Source: Zymoseptoria tritici IPO323 (Eukaryota; Ascomycota; Dothideomycetes; Mycosphaerellales; Mycosphaerellaceae). From it: DNA of 64,000 bases. Position 1 is the stretch's first letter, and the number at the start of each line of letters is the position of its first letter. The translations under genes and the position numbers were made by a program. This document shows, piece by piece, positions 10,027-22,219 of this stretch. The DNA is taken from contig NC_018215.1 of assembly GCF_000219625.1 (NCBI RefSeq), positions 62,001-126,000 on the forward strand, in the 5' to 3' direction. The notes under the pieces were generated by a model that had not been told where the DNA came from, made no database searches, and saw nothing but the letters and a program-made list of their open reading frames with translations.

Positions 10027-11817
10027 TTACGCAAGCGCGCCCATCGGGTCCCAAAGGTTCTAAGAGTAAGGGCGGAATGGTCAGCAAAGTCTCAAAAAGC
10101 AAGTAAGAATTGGGGTCAGAAGCTGGCCGGACACACACACGGCGAGCCGGCGAGGACTTCTATCCGCGGATTCACTTACCAGTAGCTTCGGCTTCTGCTT
10201 CAGCACATCCCTCACTTCCTTCGAAACGACACTCGGATCCACCACGGCTTGGTAGCAGAACTCGTCCATCCACTTGTCCGACGCAACGAAGTAGCCGTGG
10301 TCTCCAGCGTTCTCGCTCCAGCTATTCTCCACTCGCCATCGCACAGGCTTGTTGTCCTCGTCAAGGTGTACCGCCGTCAGCACCATGGCGTGGGTCATCT
10401 GACTTTCACCCGTCAACAGTCGCTGAGCCTTGGTCAAACCAAGCTTGATATTGAAACCAAGCTCATAATCAATGAGATCAGTATCCATAATCCCCTTGGC
10501 CGAATCCGACTGCTGACCCACATCCGAGCCAAAGAAGACAGGAAGTCCTTTCTTCAGCATAGCCACAACAGCGTTCTTCAACACCGTCTTGTCGACATTG
10601 ACGTAAGTCACCGGTCGTCCACCCCACACATTACCGAGATGATCAACAGTCAACAGGCGATTGTACTCATTCCTCGGATCGTTGACCAGAGAAATGAACC
10701 TCTTGACATGAGTCGTATTGGCGAATTCCAGCGGCGTCATGGAGACGGTCTTGAACGCATTCGAGTTGTCGTAGAATTCCCAGGTGAACTTCTCGTTGGC
10801 GGATGGTGGTGGACCGAGACAGAGCGTGAGGATTCGGATGACGTCTTGCATCATGCTTTCTTTGGCTTGGTCGATTTCGTCGGATGAGGCGTTCGCTTGG
10901 AGGGCCCGGAGACGTAGACCGTCTTCGCGGAGTTTCGTGGTGAGGATTGTGTTCATCCGTCCGCTGTTTTGGGCGTTCCAGCTGTCTGGGTAGAGGGTTT
11001 GTGGGACGATGCCGTATTTTGAGACGAGGTTGACTATCATGTCCCTGCTTAGAATTAATATACGTTCTTCGTAGGGAAGCATGGTTGTACTCACCATTGT
11101 CCACCATCGCCGACAGGGCCCGCCATCAAGGCGCTGACCAGTCTGCTGTCCACGTCTTCGTCTGAGGTATCGAGGATTGACTCAAGGAAGTAGTTCGCCT
11201 TCTCAACTTTGTCCCAGAAGAAGAGATACCTGGAAGTGGAGGACAGAAGGTCAGCAGCTGACAAGTTCTGGACGTAAGCCTACTGCTCTTCAGATCACTT
11301 ACGACTGACTCAACTCGAAGCTCTTAATCTGATACTTCTGCTGAATAGCGACTCGGAACACGTTGCATGCAGCGAAAATCCAGCATCTTCCACTGGACCG
11401 TTGGTTCGTGACCTGATCTCGCACTCAGCGTGTCGTCCAGCAAGCTGCCTCGACTCACAGCCAACTCACCGGCGAACCTTCGTGTGCAATCTTCACATTG
11501 AAAGCTTGTGTATCCTTCAACACCGTCGATCGCTTCTCCAACACCGCAGCCGGATTGTTCGCACTAAACGCCGACAAGCCCAGCTTGTTCTTCGGATCTT
11601 TCAACAGCTGGCGTACGTATCGTTCGGTTGCGATGGCGTCGACGTGCTCGGAGTCATCTGAGGAGAAGACTTTGTGCTCCACCGCCTGTCTCTTTCCATG
11701 ATCGATCTTGAAGGCGTCGAACTTCTCATCCAGGCTCATGACGGGAGCTGGTTCGTGGTCTACGCGGCGGGATCTGACGGGTGGTGAGAGCTGTGGGGTT
11801 GAGGCTGCGTTGCCCAT
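10027..11817 (-). CDS. Bleomycin hydrolase / cysteine aminopeptidase (peptidase C1B)
   Basis: Model: exons 11817-11470, 11412-11303, 11229-11095, 11044-10180 and 10059-10027; 496 residues. All four introns are GT-AG and phase-consistent. The last exon is only 11 codons ([10 protein letters not shown] and stop), matching the conserved family C-terminus. Papain-type catalytic residues are visible: Cys in [17 protein letters not shown], His in [12 protein letters not shown], Asn in [17 protein letters not shown]. The family forms a hexameric cytosolic cage, trims peptides and detoxifies homocysteine thiolactone. ATGs at 11820 and 11817 are adjacent; I prefer 11817 because it has A at -3 and G at +4 and gives MGNAAS, an N-myristoylation-like start. 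Confidence 0.9.
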
Positions 11818-12152
11818 CATGGAGAGGATCGTTCGGTATACAAGGGATTGGATGAAGCAGAAGAGGAATGAAGAAGAAGAGGTCAACGAGGAGAATACGA
11901 GAAGGAGAGACGGGAAAGTGCTTACGTCTGTCTTATCGTGGTCGTTCCATCACGGTGGTTTGGGAGCTATGGCCATGCATAAAGCATATCTTGAACCTTA
12001 AGAGCTGTATCGCCAACCGACTGCTCTGCCGATGATTTGCCGGTGTCGTCTTCTGTTTCATGTGCGAGCTTCTTGTCAGCAGTCGACATCACACTGAGGA
12101 CAAAGTCGTTTCGGCAGTGCCCACGAATATGTTCATTCAATAATTCTCCGGA
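11818..12152. other. Intergenic region
   Basis: Upstream of bleomycin hydrolase and downstream of the cyclase gene, both on the minus strand. No gene seen. Confidence 0.5.
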
Positions 12153-13337
12153 TCAAAGAATAGCGATCACACCGGGTGGAGAGCCCACTCCGCCCTTGAC
12201 GTTCAACGGAGCTGAGGTCAGGAAGAACGAATACCTCTTCTCCTTCTCACAGAGCTTGCTCAATTCCTCCAGATTCCACCTGCAGAAAGTGGTTGGTCGA
12301 TTATCAGAAGGCAGGATTGAAATATTTTACGAACAATTCTCCGATCGGGCAACCCCATTGCACGAGCAGCCACTCATGCAAACACCAACCCGACTCCATA
12401 GGCGGCGGCCAGGCCTCGAAAGCAATAGTGTCTCCCGCCACAGCAGCGAAGTGATGATCATACAACCACCGGACGGTCTCCTCGTTGTTCTGAACACCAA
12501 TCGCAACGGCATTTTCTTGCGTGCCTCGCTTCCGTTCCGCCGGAGAGGCATAGTTGTGCCATCTGGTATAGCCGCTGCGAATGAGCAGAATATCCCCAGG
12601 CCGAATCGTGGTTCCCTGCCATTTGAGCGTCTCGTCGAGCTCGGAGACGGGAATCTCGTGACGTGATACTGCCGATGGTGGATCGCCGTGGGTCTTCTCG
12701 TACCAACTCAGCCAGTCGACGAGAACTCCGCGGCCGACGATGCCGCCTCGTTCGCACCAGTTGTGGATGCCGTTCCTGGGACTCTTTAGTGCTTCTTCGT
12801 GCGAGAGTCCGTTATAGTATCTGACGGATGGAGACATTAGCATGCGTTGTCTGTGGAACTGCTAGGACAGGGAAGCACTCACAAGCCTGACTTCTGATGC
12901 CCGAAATGCTTCAGACTATCCCATTGACTTCCACTCTGCGTATTCATTCGAATCTCGTCATCTAGTCCAGTATGTGCACCTTTCGTAGCGGCCTTCGAGT
13001 CCAGTACAGTATGCTCAAACTTCCTCCTCCCAAACCCAGGAAACTCGACATTCTCCGACAAACACCAATCAAGCTGGACATGCTGTCCGGTCCGAATTTC
13101 CTGCGATGCAGCCTGCCGGACCAAATCTGGTGTAAGGAGATTCAATGTCCCGAGTTCATCTTTACTTCCAGGCTTGTCGAACAGTCCCCACGCGCAACCT
13201 TGAGGTTGACCGGCGACTTTGGGAAGTTGATCGAAGGCGGGGAATGTAAAGTGAGGCTGGCCGGCAATGCTGTCCGTTATGGCGGAGAGTCGTTCTCGGG
13301 CTTGCTGGAGGAGGGTTGGGGATTTTCCTGATGACAT
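12153..13337 (-). CDS. Cyclase-family hydrolase (kynurenine formamidase-like fold)
   Basis: Model: exons 13337-12883, 12820-12335, 12279-12153; 355 residues, starting at MSSGKSP. The frame is open 11 codons further upstream but begins there at TTG. Intron 1 is GTGAGT...GTCAG. For intron 2 I chose donor GTTCGT, because only it joins GEL to WNLEELSKLCEKEK in frame. Motifs: GCAWGLFDKPGSKDELGTLN, QWDSLKHFGHQKSG with the likely metal-binding His, RPGDILLIRSGYTRW, and GDTIAFEAWP. These mark PF04199-type cyclases, metal-dependent hydrolases of formamides, lactones or cyclic amides; substrate unknown. It is divergent from a GMC oxidoreductase across 940 bp, hinting at joint use. Confidence 0.85.
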
Positions 13338-14277
13338 GACTTGGTATATTTCTTCAAGTTCGCTTTGCAATTCATTGACGAAAGCTCTTCTGAAGTGTGT
13401 GTTCTATTCGAAGATCAGGATAATGTCCAAAGTTCTCCTCTTTGTGTGACAGCCCACCCCGCCTGCGCCTCGGCTTTGGCGAGTGGCACATCTTCCTTCC
13501 CGAAGACATGACATCGAATAGACGACACGCCATCAATATCATCGAAATGCCATCGAAACCGTTACAAGCGAAGCTAACACGGCATTTGAAGATGTCTGGC
13601 GCCGGGTATCAGCCAGCAGTCGATGTTATTGCCGCTCTCAAGGACCACCGACTTCACATCGGCTGATCTCACGAAAAGCGCACTCACACTGCCATGCCCA
13701 GGCTGTAGACTCTGCATACGGTGCTTCAACAATGCCAGCATCTTGCTCGACTGCCAATGTTTTGCTGCACGACGCTGATGGATAAGCTTGCCAAAGTCAT
13801 CCACAGGACGATCAAGGCACTCATGAGCGTGTGAGCAGCTCACCGGCTGATAGGTTCGACGGACATCATAGACGCCGTGTCTGCAGTCAGCGTTGCGCAG
13901 TCAGCCGCAGTGGCCGATTGTGTGTTCGTATGCGACCGGCCCACGTGAGGGTGGCTGACCACGAGCAAAGTCAGCGTAACACATCCTGAGCAGGCGAGTA
14001 TCAGCCATCGGCAATTATCATTGCGGCTGAGAAGGATCATGCCGTGTTTGTATCCTTACCGCTGGCGAGCTCATCAGTCGATGGAAGAAATTTTGCTGCA
14101 GCAGTAAGCTGACTGCCTTGCATTGTAACCACACAAAGCTAAGTAATCGACGGAGATGGCTGGACAAGGTGGCATGATTCTCAGCTCGGCGGGAATGCTC
14201 CTTCAGCGGAAGGTGTAAGATAAAGAGCTCACCTGCGCCGCTATGGGATTTGGTCAAAGACAGCATATTCCTCCGCG
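13338..14277. other. Divergent promoter region, cyclase (-) / GMC oxidoreductase (+)
   Basis: No supported gene; open frames are short and overlap in all phases. Likely contains regulatory sites for both flanking enzymes, but I could not single out a binding site. Confidence 0.45.
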
Positions 14278-16109
14278 ATGGCACCGGCACAGGAACACTA
14301 CGATTTCATCATTGTCGGAGGTATGTTGCGTCTCATCTCAAGGAAGCAAAGTATCGTTCCAGAGACACACACTCACAACTCCCGCAGGTGGCACCGCAGG
14401 CTGCCTCCTCGCTCATCGTCTCTCACATTCCGCCGCAGCGCCCTCGGTTCTCCTTCTTGAAGCCGGCACCAAACCTTCCGGGCCGTATCTGTCCGCACCG
14501 GGCCATCGGTACACCGCTGCATTCGCAAGGAGCGACCTCGACCACGGCTATGTCTCTGAGCCTGAACCTTCACTCAACGATCGAGAGCTTCCCTACGCTC
14601 GAGGTAAAGGGCTGGGTGGAAGCTCAATCTTGAACTTCGGCGTCTACCTCTACGGCAGCAGCGAAGACTACGATCGATGGGCTGATCTCGTAGACGATGA
14701 TGACTGGGCGTGGTCTTCCGTGCAGGAGAGCTTCCGGACCATCGAGAACTACGCTACTGAAGGCGCCGCTGCGTACGAGCATCTAGCAGATCCAGCCTCT
14801 GGACGTCATGGAACCAGCGGACAAGTGACGGTCAGCTTGCCGGCCGTTTTGGAGAAGTCCGTCGCGCCTCAAATGGCGTCGCTACTTGCTGCAGGCGAGA
14901 GCTTGTGCTTGGATCCAAACGCAGGCGACAATATTGGCGTGAGCTTGTTTCCATACAGCTATGGCAAAAGCGGAAGGTGTACCAGCGCCATCGCTCATCT
15001 GGTAGATCCTCCGAAGAACCTGGAGGTGTGGATAGATGCGACGGTCGGTAAGCTGTTGTTTGATGGCACAAGCGTCATTGGTATCCGCACGATCGATGGG
15101 AGAGAAGGTACAATGATACGGCATGATCTCGAGCTGGATGCTGTGCTGATAAACTGCAGCCCTGTCAAGCAAGGAAGTTATTCTGTGCTGTGGAGCGATC
15201 GATACTCCCAGGCTTCTCCTCCTCAATGGCATCGGACCAAAAGCCGAGCTCGAAGCTCTAGACATCGAAGTCAAAAGGGACCTTCCGGGAGTTGGCAAGC
15301 ATCTTCGTGACCACGTGGCTGGTATTATGTGCGTCGAAGTTGATGGATCCTTCAACGACCGCACTACTTTCGAGACCGATCCGAATTCAGTTGAAGAGGC
15401 ACAAGCACTGTGGGATCGAGACCACACCGGTGCCCTCTCACTGCAGCACAGCAGTCTTTGGGGTGGATTCCTGAAGGTTCCCGACCTTGCGAACTCCTCG
15501 GAATTCCAGGACCTCGCTCCAGCGGACCAGGAATTCCTGACTCGAAGCAAAGTTCCGCATTTCGAGTTCTTGAATAATGCACTTCTGTGGCCACCCGGAT
15601 CGCAACTGACGCCGGGAAACACGTACCTTTCTTTCACTGCCGCTCTCATGAATGCGCAATCGGAAGGCTCCGTCACCCTACGCTCGAACAATCCCGCCGA
15701 CAAACCACTACTTCGCCTCAACCTTCTCAGTCACCCGTACGATGTTCTTGTCATACGGGAAGCCATTCGTCGATCCTGGAATATGATCATCGAAAATCCA
15801 GACATGCGTCCGCACGTCCGCAAGACGTTATCGGGACCAGTATCCCTGTCGGACGCCGACATCGATGCCTACGCTAAGGCTGAAGCATGTCCCATATGGC
15901 ATGCAAACGGCACTGTGCGTATGGGCAAGGAGGCTGACGGTGGGAGTGTGGATTCGAGCGGCAAAGTATACGGTGTTCAAGGTCTGAGGGTCGCAGACTT
16001 GAGTGTCTGTCCGCTGACGACGAACAACCATACGCAGGCGACGGCCTATCTTGTTGGTCAGAAGATCGCCGAGAAGATGGTGAGGGAGTACAAGTTAGCC
16101 TCGTGTTGA
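14278..16109 (+). CDS. GMC-family FAD oxidoreductase
   Basis: Model: exons 14278-14320, 14388-15107, 15160-16109; 570 residues. Introns GTATGT...CGCAG and GTACAA...CTGCAG restore IIVGGGTAGCLLAHRL and REALSSKEVILCCGAIDTPR. FAD-binding GGGTAGCLLAHRLS and LLLEAG open the protein; GKGLGGSSILNFGVYLYG is the GMC signature 1 region and GAIDTPRLLLLNGIG is signature 2. The C-terminal active site shows CPIWHANGTVRMG and TTNNHTQATAYLVGQK, giving the paired His residues expected for choline/alcohol oxidase-type chemistry. No signal peptide, so probably intracellular. Substrate cannot be read from sequence; such genes often sit in catabolic or secondary-metabolite sets. Confidence 0.9.
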
Positions 16110-16989
16110 AGTCAAAGTCAATGACAATCATGGCCAGGTACGTCGTGTTCTTTTTCACGGAGTACAGTCCTCTCAGCAGACCAATCATTCATTCAGCCGA
16201 TCTGTGCAGCCACACATGGTTGGGTTTGAAACTGCAGACTTCTGTCACATGGCACAACGCCCCTCAGCTGTCATCGAAAGCTTGGTCAAGCTTGAGCGAG
16301 CTTGATGAAAGCTTGATGATCAGCGGATCGATGTCACTACGCCGCGCTAGACTTCGGCTTCCAAGTTTTCGAGCCACGGATGCGAACCGGACTTGTCCGA
16401 CCAGACGACAATGGCCCGGTGATTGGTTGAAAGTTGTCAACCAGATGGTTCGACGATCTGTCACTTCACATGGCGTGGCGGGATGTTCGGCATCTGCAGG
16501 TTCGCAGATCTGTTAAATCGCTCAGTCGCTTCCGACCGTCTTTGTCTTTGGTGTTGCATTCGTGGACAGACGTCGAGAGCGAACAGCTTGCGAGATATGG
16601 CTTTGACACTACACATCCCAGCTTGGCCGTCCCACGCGAAACAAACGAAGACAGCGCACCTCATGCCTGATCTCTAATCAGTTGTTTGCCTTCATCAAGC
16701 GGATGATGGGTGTGTTTCTCTGTTCGTGTATGCTAAACAGATGCAGGTGCTGTAGACCTCCGGTACCTTTAGCCGACACGGCAGCATGACGTACTAACAA
16801 GCGATCCAAGACAATCTATCAGATCGACAAGACAGCATGTGGTAGGAGATTGGAAGCATATAATTGCTGCATCTGGCTGCGGTCTGCAAGTGTTTTCGAT
16901 CATATTCTTCGAACTCCTCGGACCTTCATCCGAGATCAGCAACCGCGACAGCGAAACAAATCCTTCAAAGACCGAATTCCAAACCCGCA
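16110..16989. other. Intergenic region
   Basis: Upstream of the aspartic protease locus. Only short discordant open frames; nothing supported. Confidence 0.5.
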
Positions 16990-18650
16990 ATGTCCTCCCT
17001 CGTTCGCGGCGACCTGGTGCGGCAAGCACACCACAAACGCAGTGGAATCAAGTCTTACGTCCACGCCCTTCAAAAGTGGAACATCACGCCTTCTCTGGAT
17101 GGTCCGTACTGTCGTGTCAATCAGATCCATCAAACTGGATCGCAGTCCATCCTTAAGCAGTTCGGCAAGTCCGTTGGTGGAAAGGCTAAGGTGAAGCAAC
17201 ACGTTCTTGCGAAGAAGGATCCCACGTCTGGCCAGACTGGAGATGTGCCGGTATGTTGAGTTTGATCATTCTGGATACTTGTCGTGGGCTAACAATCATT
17301 GCCAACTCCAGGCGGAAGATATCGAGAACAACGCCGAATACCTCGCAAACGTCACAATTGGCACACCAGGCCAGACCTTCGCCTTGGACCTCGACACCGG
17401 TTCTGCCGATCTCTGGGTCTGGAGCACCGGGCTCCCGGCTTCCACTCGCAACGGCAACCACGGAGGAAACAAACTAAGCATTTTCGACCGACCCGAAGAA
17501 GTCCTCCACTTTCAAGAAGTCCTCTGGCTCAACTTGGCAGATCCAGTATGGAGATGGTTCGACGGCGAGTGGAGATGTCGGGACTGATATTGTGGACCTT
17601 GGAGGATTGAAAGTCCAACATCAGGCGATCGAACTGGCGAAGACGCTTTCGACGCAATTCGCTTCGGGACCTGGTGATGGACTTCTCGGTCTGGCGTTCG
17701 GCTCAATTAACACAGTTTCGCCGTCGCCTGCACAGACCGTGGTCGAAAACATGATCACCCAAAGCGACATCCCGAAGAACACGGAGCTCTTCACCACCTA
17801 CCTTGGCAGCACTCCTCCTGGTTCTTCCTCCGACTCCTCAAATGGTGCCGCCACAGCAGATGCCACGAGCTTCTACACTTTCGGATACATCGACCAGACC
17901 GCGCTTGCAGGACAGACTCCAGCGTACACTCCCGTTGACAACTCGCAAGGGTTTTGGATGTTCGCCAGTGAGTCTGCTCAGGTTGGAGATAAGACGATCA
18001 GCAGGTCTGGAAATCAGTCGATTGCGGATACGGGAACGAACGACGTTGGCTCTCGTTGGAGATGATCTGTGCGAGGCGGTGTATGGTGCGATTCCAAGAG
18101 CGACGAAGAGTAGCCAGCAGCAGGTAAGTCACTGTTCTTGAGAAGGCTCATCCGAATGATCAATATCATGCGGCCAGCTTGACTCTCCAATCCTCCTTGG
18201 ATTGATGTCCATACGTCGCTAACAACACCAACAGGGCTGGGTCTTCCCAAACTCGACCGATCTCAGTAGCCTTCCTGCCGTCCGCCTGGCCATTGGTGAT
18301 ACCCTCTTCACAATCAATCCTGAAGAGCTTCCATTCCAAGACTTGGGCGACGGAACCTTCTACGGTGGGATTCAGAGCCGAGGTGACCAGACATTCGACA
18401 TTTATGGTGATGTGTTCTTGAGGTATTATGCTCGTTCTGTTCAGACATCGTGGACCTCGTGACTGACTCTTTCTTTTCTCGCACTCGCAGGTCCGTGTGT
18501 GCCATCTTCGATCAGGGTAATACGAGGTTTGGCTGCACTCAGCGTGCTTCCACTTTGAGCTCGGACGGCGAAAAGTATTCAAATGGGGAGAAGCACTCGA
18601 ACGGGTAGAATCACTCGAATGGTAGGAAGCACTTGAACGGCGAGAAGTAG
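16990..18650 (+). pseudogene. Pepsin-like aspartic protease, disrupted by three lesions
   Basis: Exon structure is still clear: 16990-17250, 17312-18123, 18235-18422, 18491-18650, with canonical splice sites. Both catalytic Asp sites remain (ALDLDTGSADLW and SIADTGT), as does a C-terminal VCAIFDQGNTRFGC. Three changes break the frame. Near 17495 the sequence shifts by +1 between SIFDRP and KKSSTFKKSSG. Near 18040 an AACG/ACGA-type 4-base insertion after ADTGT shifts it again. At 18606 a TAG falls in the third unit of an 18-bp coding repeat that otherwise runs on to a later TAG at 18648. No intron choice rescues the two shifts without deleting conserved motifs. There is no obvious signal peptide. 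Assembly indels are the alternative for the shifts. Confidence 0.82.
18570..18650 (+). repeat. 18-bp coding minisatellite at the protease 3' end
   Basis: Four and a half tandem units of about GAGAAGCACTCGAACGGC (EKHSNG) starting at 18570, 18588, 18606, 18624 and 18642. The third unit begins TAG instead of GAG, so the current stop interrupts a repeat that stays in frame until the next TAG. Confidence 0.85.
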
Positions 18651-18929
18651 ACCTCAACAGGCGGAGAACACGCATCATATCTGCATGACTTAGGAGGAAC
18701 ATGGACAGAGGGACATAGAATGTCGTACGATGATACGCCAAGCATTACTCACATTCACCAGGAATCGTACAGTTGCTGGCCCTCACTTCACAACGAACTT
18801 GGCGTGTATCGTACGTGCAATGCACTTTGAACGCGAAGTCGAAGCGAAACATCGTTGAGCCCATTGTGGCCGGTGTGCGTAAATGTATTTGTCCTGTTAT
18901 GAAAACCTAGCGGCTGGATTGAAAAACGC

Positions 18930-21900
18930 TCATGCCGTACAAACCCTCGTACATCCCGCCGAATTGTATAACGTCGTCGTACTCGTCATCGTAACGGGCT
19001 CCTCTGTATTCGTGGAAGTGGTGGTGATAGCCGGCGAAGATGTACTGCGTGAAGACGTCGTAGACGTCGTAGTAAACACCCTCGGCGAGGAGGCAGTTGG
19101 AGGCACCTCGACGAAGACCGTTCCCCGAACAGTTCCGCTGGGTGGAACGCTGGAGTATGTGCTCGTACCGGGGAAGAGGATGGATCCATACGAGGTTGAG
19201 GTGACGTATCCGGAAGGCGTTGTCGTCGTAGTGGTAGTGGACGTCGTCGAGGTAGTTGTGAACACCGGCGAAGAAACGACACTCGTTGGAGGCACCTCGA
19301 TGTAAATCGTCCCTGGCACCGACCCACTGGGTGGAACGCTGGAATACGTGCTCGTGCCGGCGAATAGCACGGAGCCATACGATGTCGTCGTGACGTATCC
19401 CGAAGGAGGCACCTCGATGTAAATCGTTCCTGGGTCTGTTCCGCTAGGCGCCACGCTGGAGTATGTGCTTGTGCCAACGTAGCCGACCGTTCCGTATGAC
19501 GTTGTGGTAACGTATCGACGAGGAGGAACTTTGATGTATATCGTTCCTGGTACGGTCCCGCTAGGTGGAACGCTGGAGTAGGTGCTTGTTTCGGTGTACC
19601 CGAGAGTTGCGTACGATGTTGTGGTGACGTAGCGAGCGGGCGGTGTTTCGATTATAACTGTTCCAGGAATAGTTCCGCTGGGAGAGACCGTGGTAATAGT
19701 AGTTGGGCTCTCGATTGGGCTCGCGCCGGTATACGGTCTCGTGGAAGTGACAGTGCCCGGATTTTGAGAAATTAAGGATGGCGTCTCGACAATCACCGTC
19801 CCTGCCACTGTTCCGCTTGGGAGGACGGTGGTGACCGTCGTTGCAACTGTGATCGGTTCTGCGCCGGAATATGCCCTCGTAGAAGTTACTGTGCCTGGAT
19901 TTCCGGCAATCGAAGATGGCGTCTCAATGATAATGGTCGCTGCAACAGTGCCACTTGGAGGAATCGTGGTAACAGTCGTCGGACCTGTGATCGGGCTCTC
20001 GCCGTTGTATGGCCGTGTAGAAGTCACTGTGCCCGGGTTCGGTCCATCGGTAATCGAGGAAGGAGTTTCGACGATGACAGTTCCTGATACTGTTCCGCTT
20101 GCAGCGATGGTCGTAACAGCTGTCGGGCCTGCAATCGGGCTCGCTCCAGTATACGGTCTTGTGCTCGTCACCGTGCCCGGCGAAGGAGGCTCAGCCACAG
20201 ATGAAGGAGTTTCAACAATGATCGTCCCTGAAATCGTTCCGCTCGGAGGAATCGTAGTCACAGTAGTGGCAGCCGTAATCGGGCTCGCACCGGTATACGC
20301 TCGGGTGGATGTCACATATCCCTAAGGGACGGTCAGTAAAGGTCCCATCAAACAGGATTAAAGGTAACGTACCAGCATCCCAGGAGGTGTCTGGATTTGT
20401 ACCAGGCCAGGAACAGTGCCGCTAGGCTCGTAGACTGTACTCGTCACCGGTCCAGAAATGGACGAAGTCCCCGAATAGAGGGTTGTCGCTGTTATGTATC
20501 CCGCAGAAAAAGGAGGTGTCTGAATCTGCACCAAGCCAGGATTCGTGCCGCTTGGCTCGTACACCGTGCTCGTCACTGGCCCTGAGATCGACGAAGTCCC
20601 CGAATAGAGTGTTGTCGCTGTTATGTATCCCGCAGAAAAAGGAGGTGTTTGAATCTGCACCAGCCCCGAATTCGTTCCACTCGGTCCATGAACCGTGCTC
20701 GTAGCAGGTCCGGAAATCGGCGACGTCCCGCTATACAGCGTCGTGACCGTCTGGTAGCCGACAGAAGCTGCTGCCGGCGTCTGAACTTCTACAAGTCCAG
20801 AATTCGTCCCACTCGGTCCATAAACCGTACTCGTAACCGGCGCAGTAATCACTCCAGCACCCGTATACAGCGTCGTAACAGTCTGATACCCCACCTCACC
20901 CGCCGGCGGAGGAGTCTGAACCTCCACCAACCCCGGAGTCGTCCCACTGGGTTCATACACCGTCGTGGTGATGGGCTCCTCAATCGTGTTCTGGCCGGTA
21001 TATGCCACTGTGGTAGTCAGGTATCCCACCGAAGAAACCGGCGCAGCACTCGTGGCGGGATCGGAAGGCGCTGTGTATAGTGGATCCTCAACGATAACGT
21101 ACGCGGGATTCGTACCACTCGCCGAAACGGTCGTGATGGTCGTCGGACCGGTGAGGGAGACTGTACCGGTGTAGCGTTGCGTGACGATGACTTGGCGGAT
21201 TGGGAGGAGGACGATAACTAAGAGGGGAGTGTCAGTAGGCTCGTATGGAGCGTGGATGAGGTAGCTTCGGAGTTTGGGGAGTCACTCACCATACGCCGCC
21301 CTCGTCCCACTCGCCGCAACAGTCGTCGTAAACGCCTCCGTCCCCGTCCAATACCGCGTACTCGTAATCTCGGGCGGTAATTCCACAATCACCGTCCCGC
21401 TAACGGTGCCGCTGGCGGGGATGGTGGTCACGGCTGTGGGGGCCGTGATGCCCGTGTCTGTGCCGCTGTAGGGTATGAAGCTGGTGACGAGGCCGAGGGA
21501 GGGGGTCGGGGTGTCGGCTGCAGAGGGAGATTGGCTGGAGATGGGGATGGAGGTGTATGCTGATGGGGGAGGGAGGGTGGGGAAGTCGGAGGAGGGGATG
21601 GAGATGGTTGTGAAGCGCGCGGTTGGTGAGGGGGTGCTGGTGGATGGACTTTCATCCCCATCTGAAGGAGGTTCTGGGAGGGATGAAGGAGCAGACTCGA
21701 TCGAGGTATCCCCATTCTCCAGAGAAGTCGTAGTCGCCGCAACACCAGGCGTAGAGCTCTCCTGATCCAGCTCCGAAGAAGAAAACGGAGTGCCGCTCAC
21801 CCCCTCACTCAACGTCAAACCACCGCTGACAGCATTGCTGGCGCTCGGCTCGTCCAGATCCGAAGACGGTATACTCGTAGCACCACCCACGCCACCATCC

Positions 21901-22219
21901 CCCGTCAGCCCACCACTCCCGCTCGTCCCCGGCGCGCTCAGAAAAGCACTGCTATTCCCCCCATCCGTCAAGGAGAAAATCCCCCTCGAAACCGTCGGCA
22001 AACCACCGCCATCACTCGCATTGAAACTCGAACTGATGCCCAACGTCGACGGGTCCCCAACGACAACACCACAAGACTTCTTCACCACGACGGTGATGAC
22101 TTGGACCACTGTTCTTCCTGTCAGCTCATCCCACATTCCGCTGATCTGGATGGCTTACCTGCAGGACCTTGTTGCGCGAGAACCAGACCTAGCAGGCTGA
22201 TGGCGATGAGGGCGCGCAT
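18930..22219 (-). CDS. Secreted Thr/Ser-rich repeat protein, flocculin/adhesin-like
   Basis: Model: exons 22219-22159, 22108-21290, 21217-20373, 20321-18930; 1,038 residues. MRALIAISLLGLVLAQQGPA is a signal peptide. Residues 21 to about 210 are an acidic Ser/Gly/Pro stalk. The rest is roughly 17 tandem modules of 38-48 residues sharing the plan Y-x-G ... T-T ... SGT ... V/I-x-x-P. They fall into three subfamilies: GTVTSTRPYTG...VIVETP (exon 4, 5 copies), GYITATTLYSG...VQIQTP (exon 3, 5 copies) and GYVTTTSYG...IYIEVP (exon 4, 4 copies). This resembles flocculin repeats of yeast and DIPSY-type adhesins, so a wall or adhesion role is likely. No C-terminal hydrophobic GPI signal is visible. The first intron has two possible acceptors nine bases apart. 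Confidence 0.85.

Noticed and set aside
15108..15320. Apparent frame break in the GMC oxidoreductase
   Set aside because: A 52-nt GT-AG intron (15108-15159) joins REG to ALSSKEVIL and keeps the FAD-family motif GAIDTPRLLLLNGIG.
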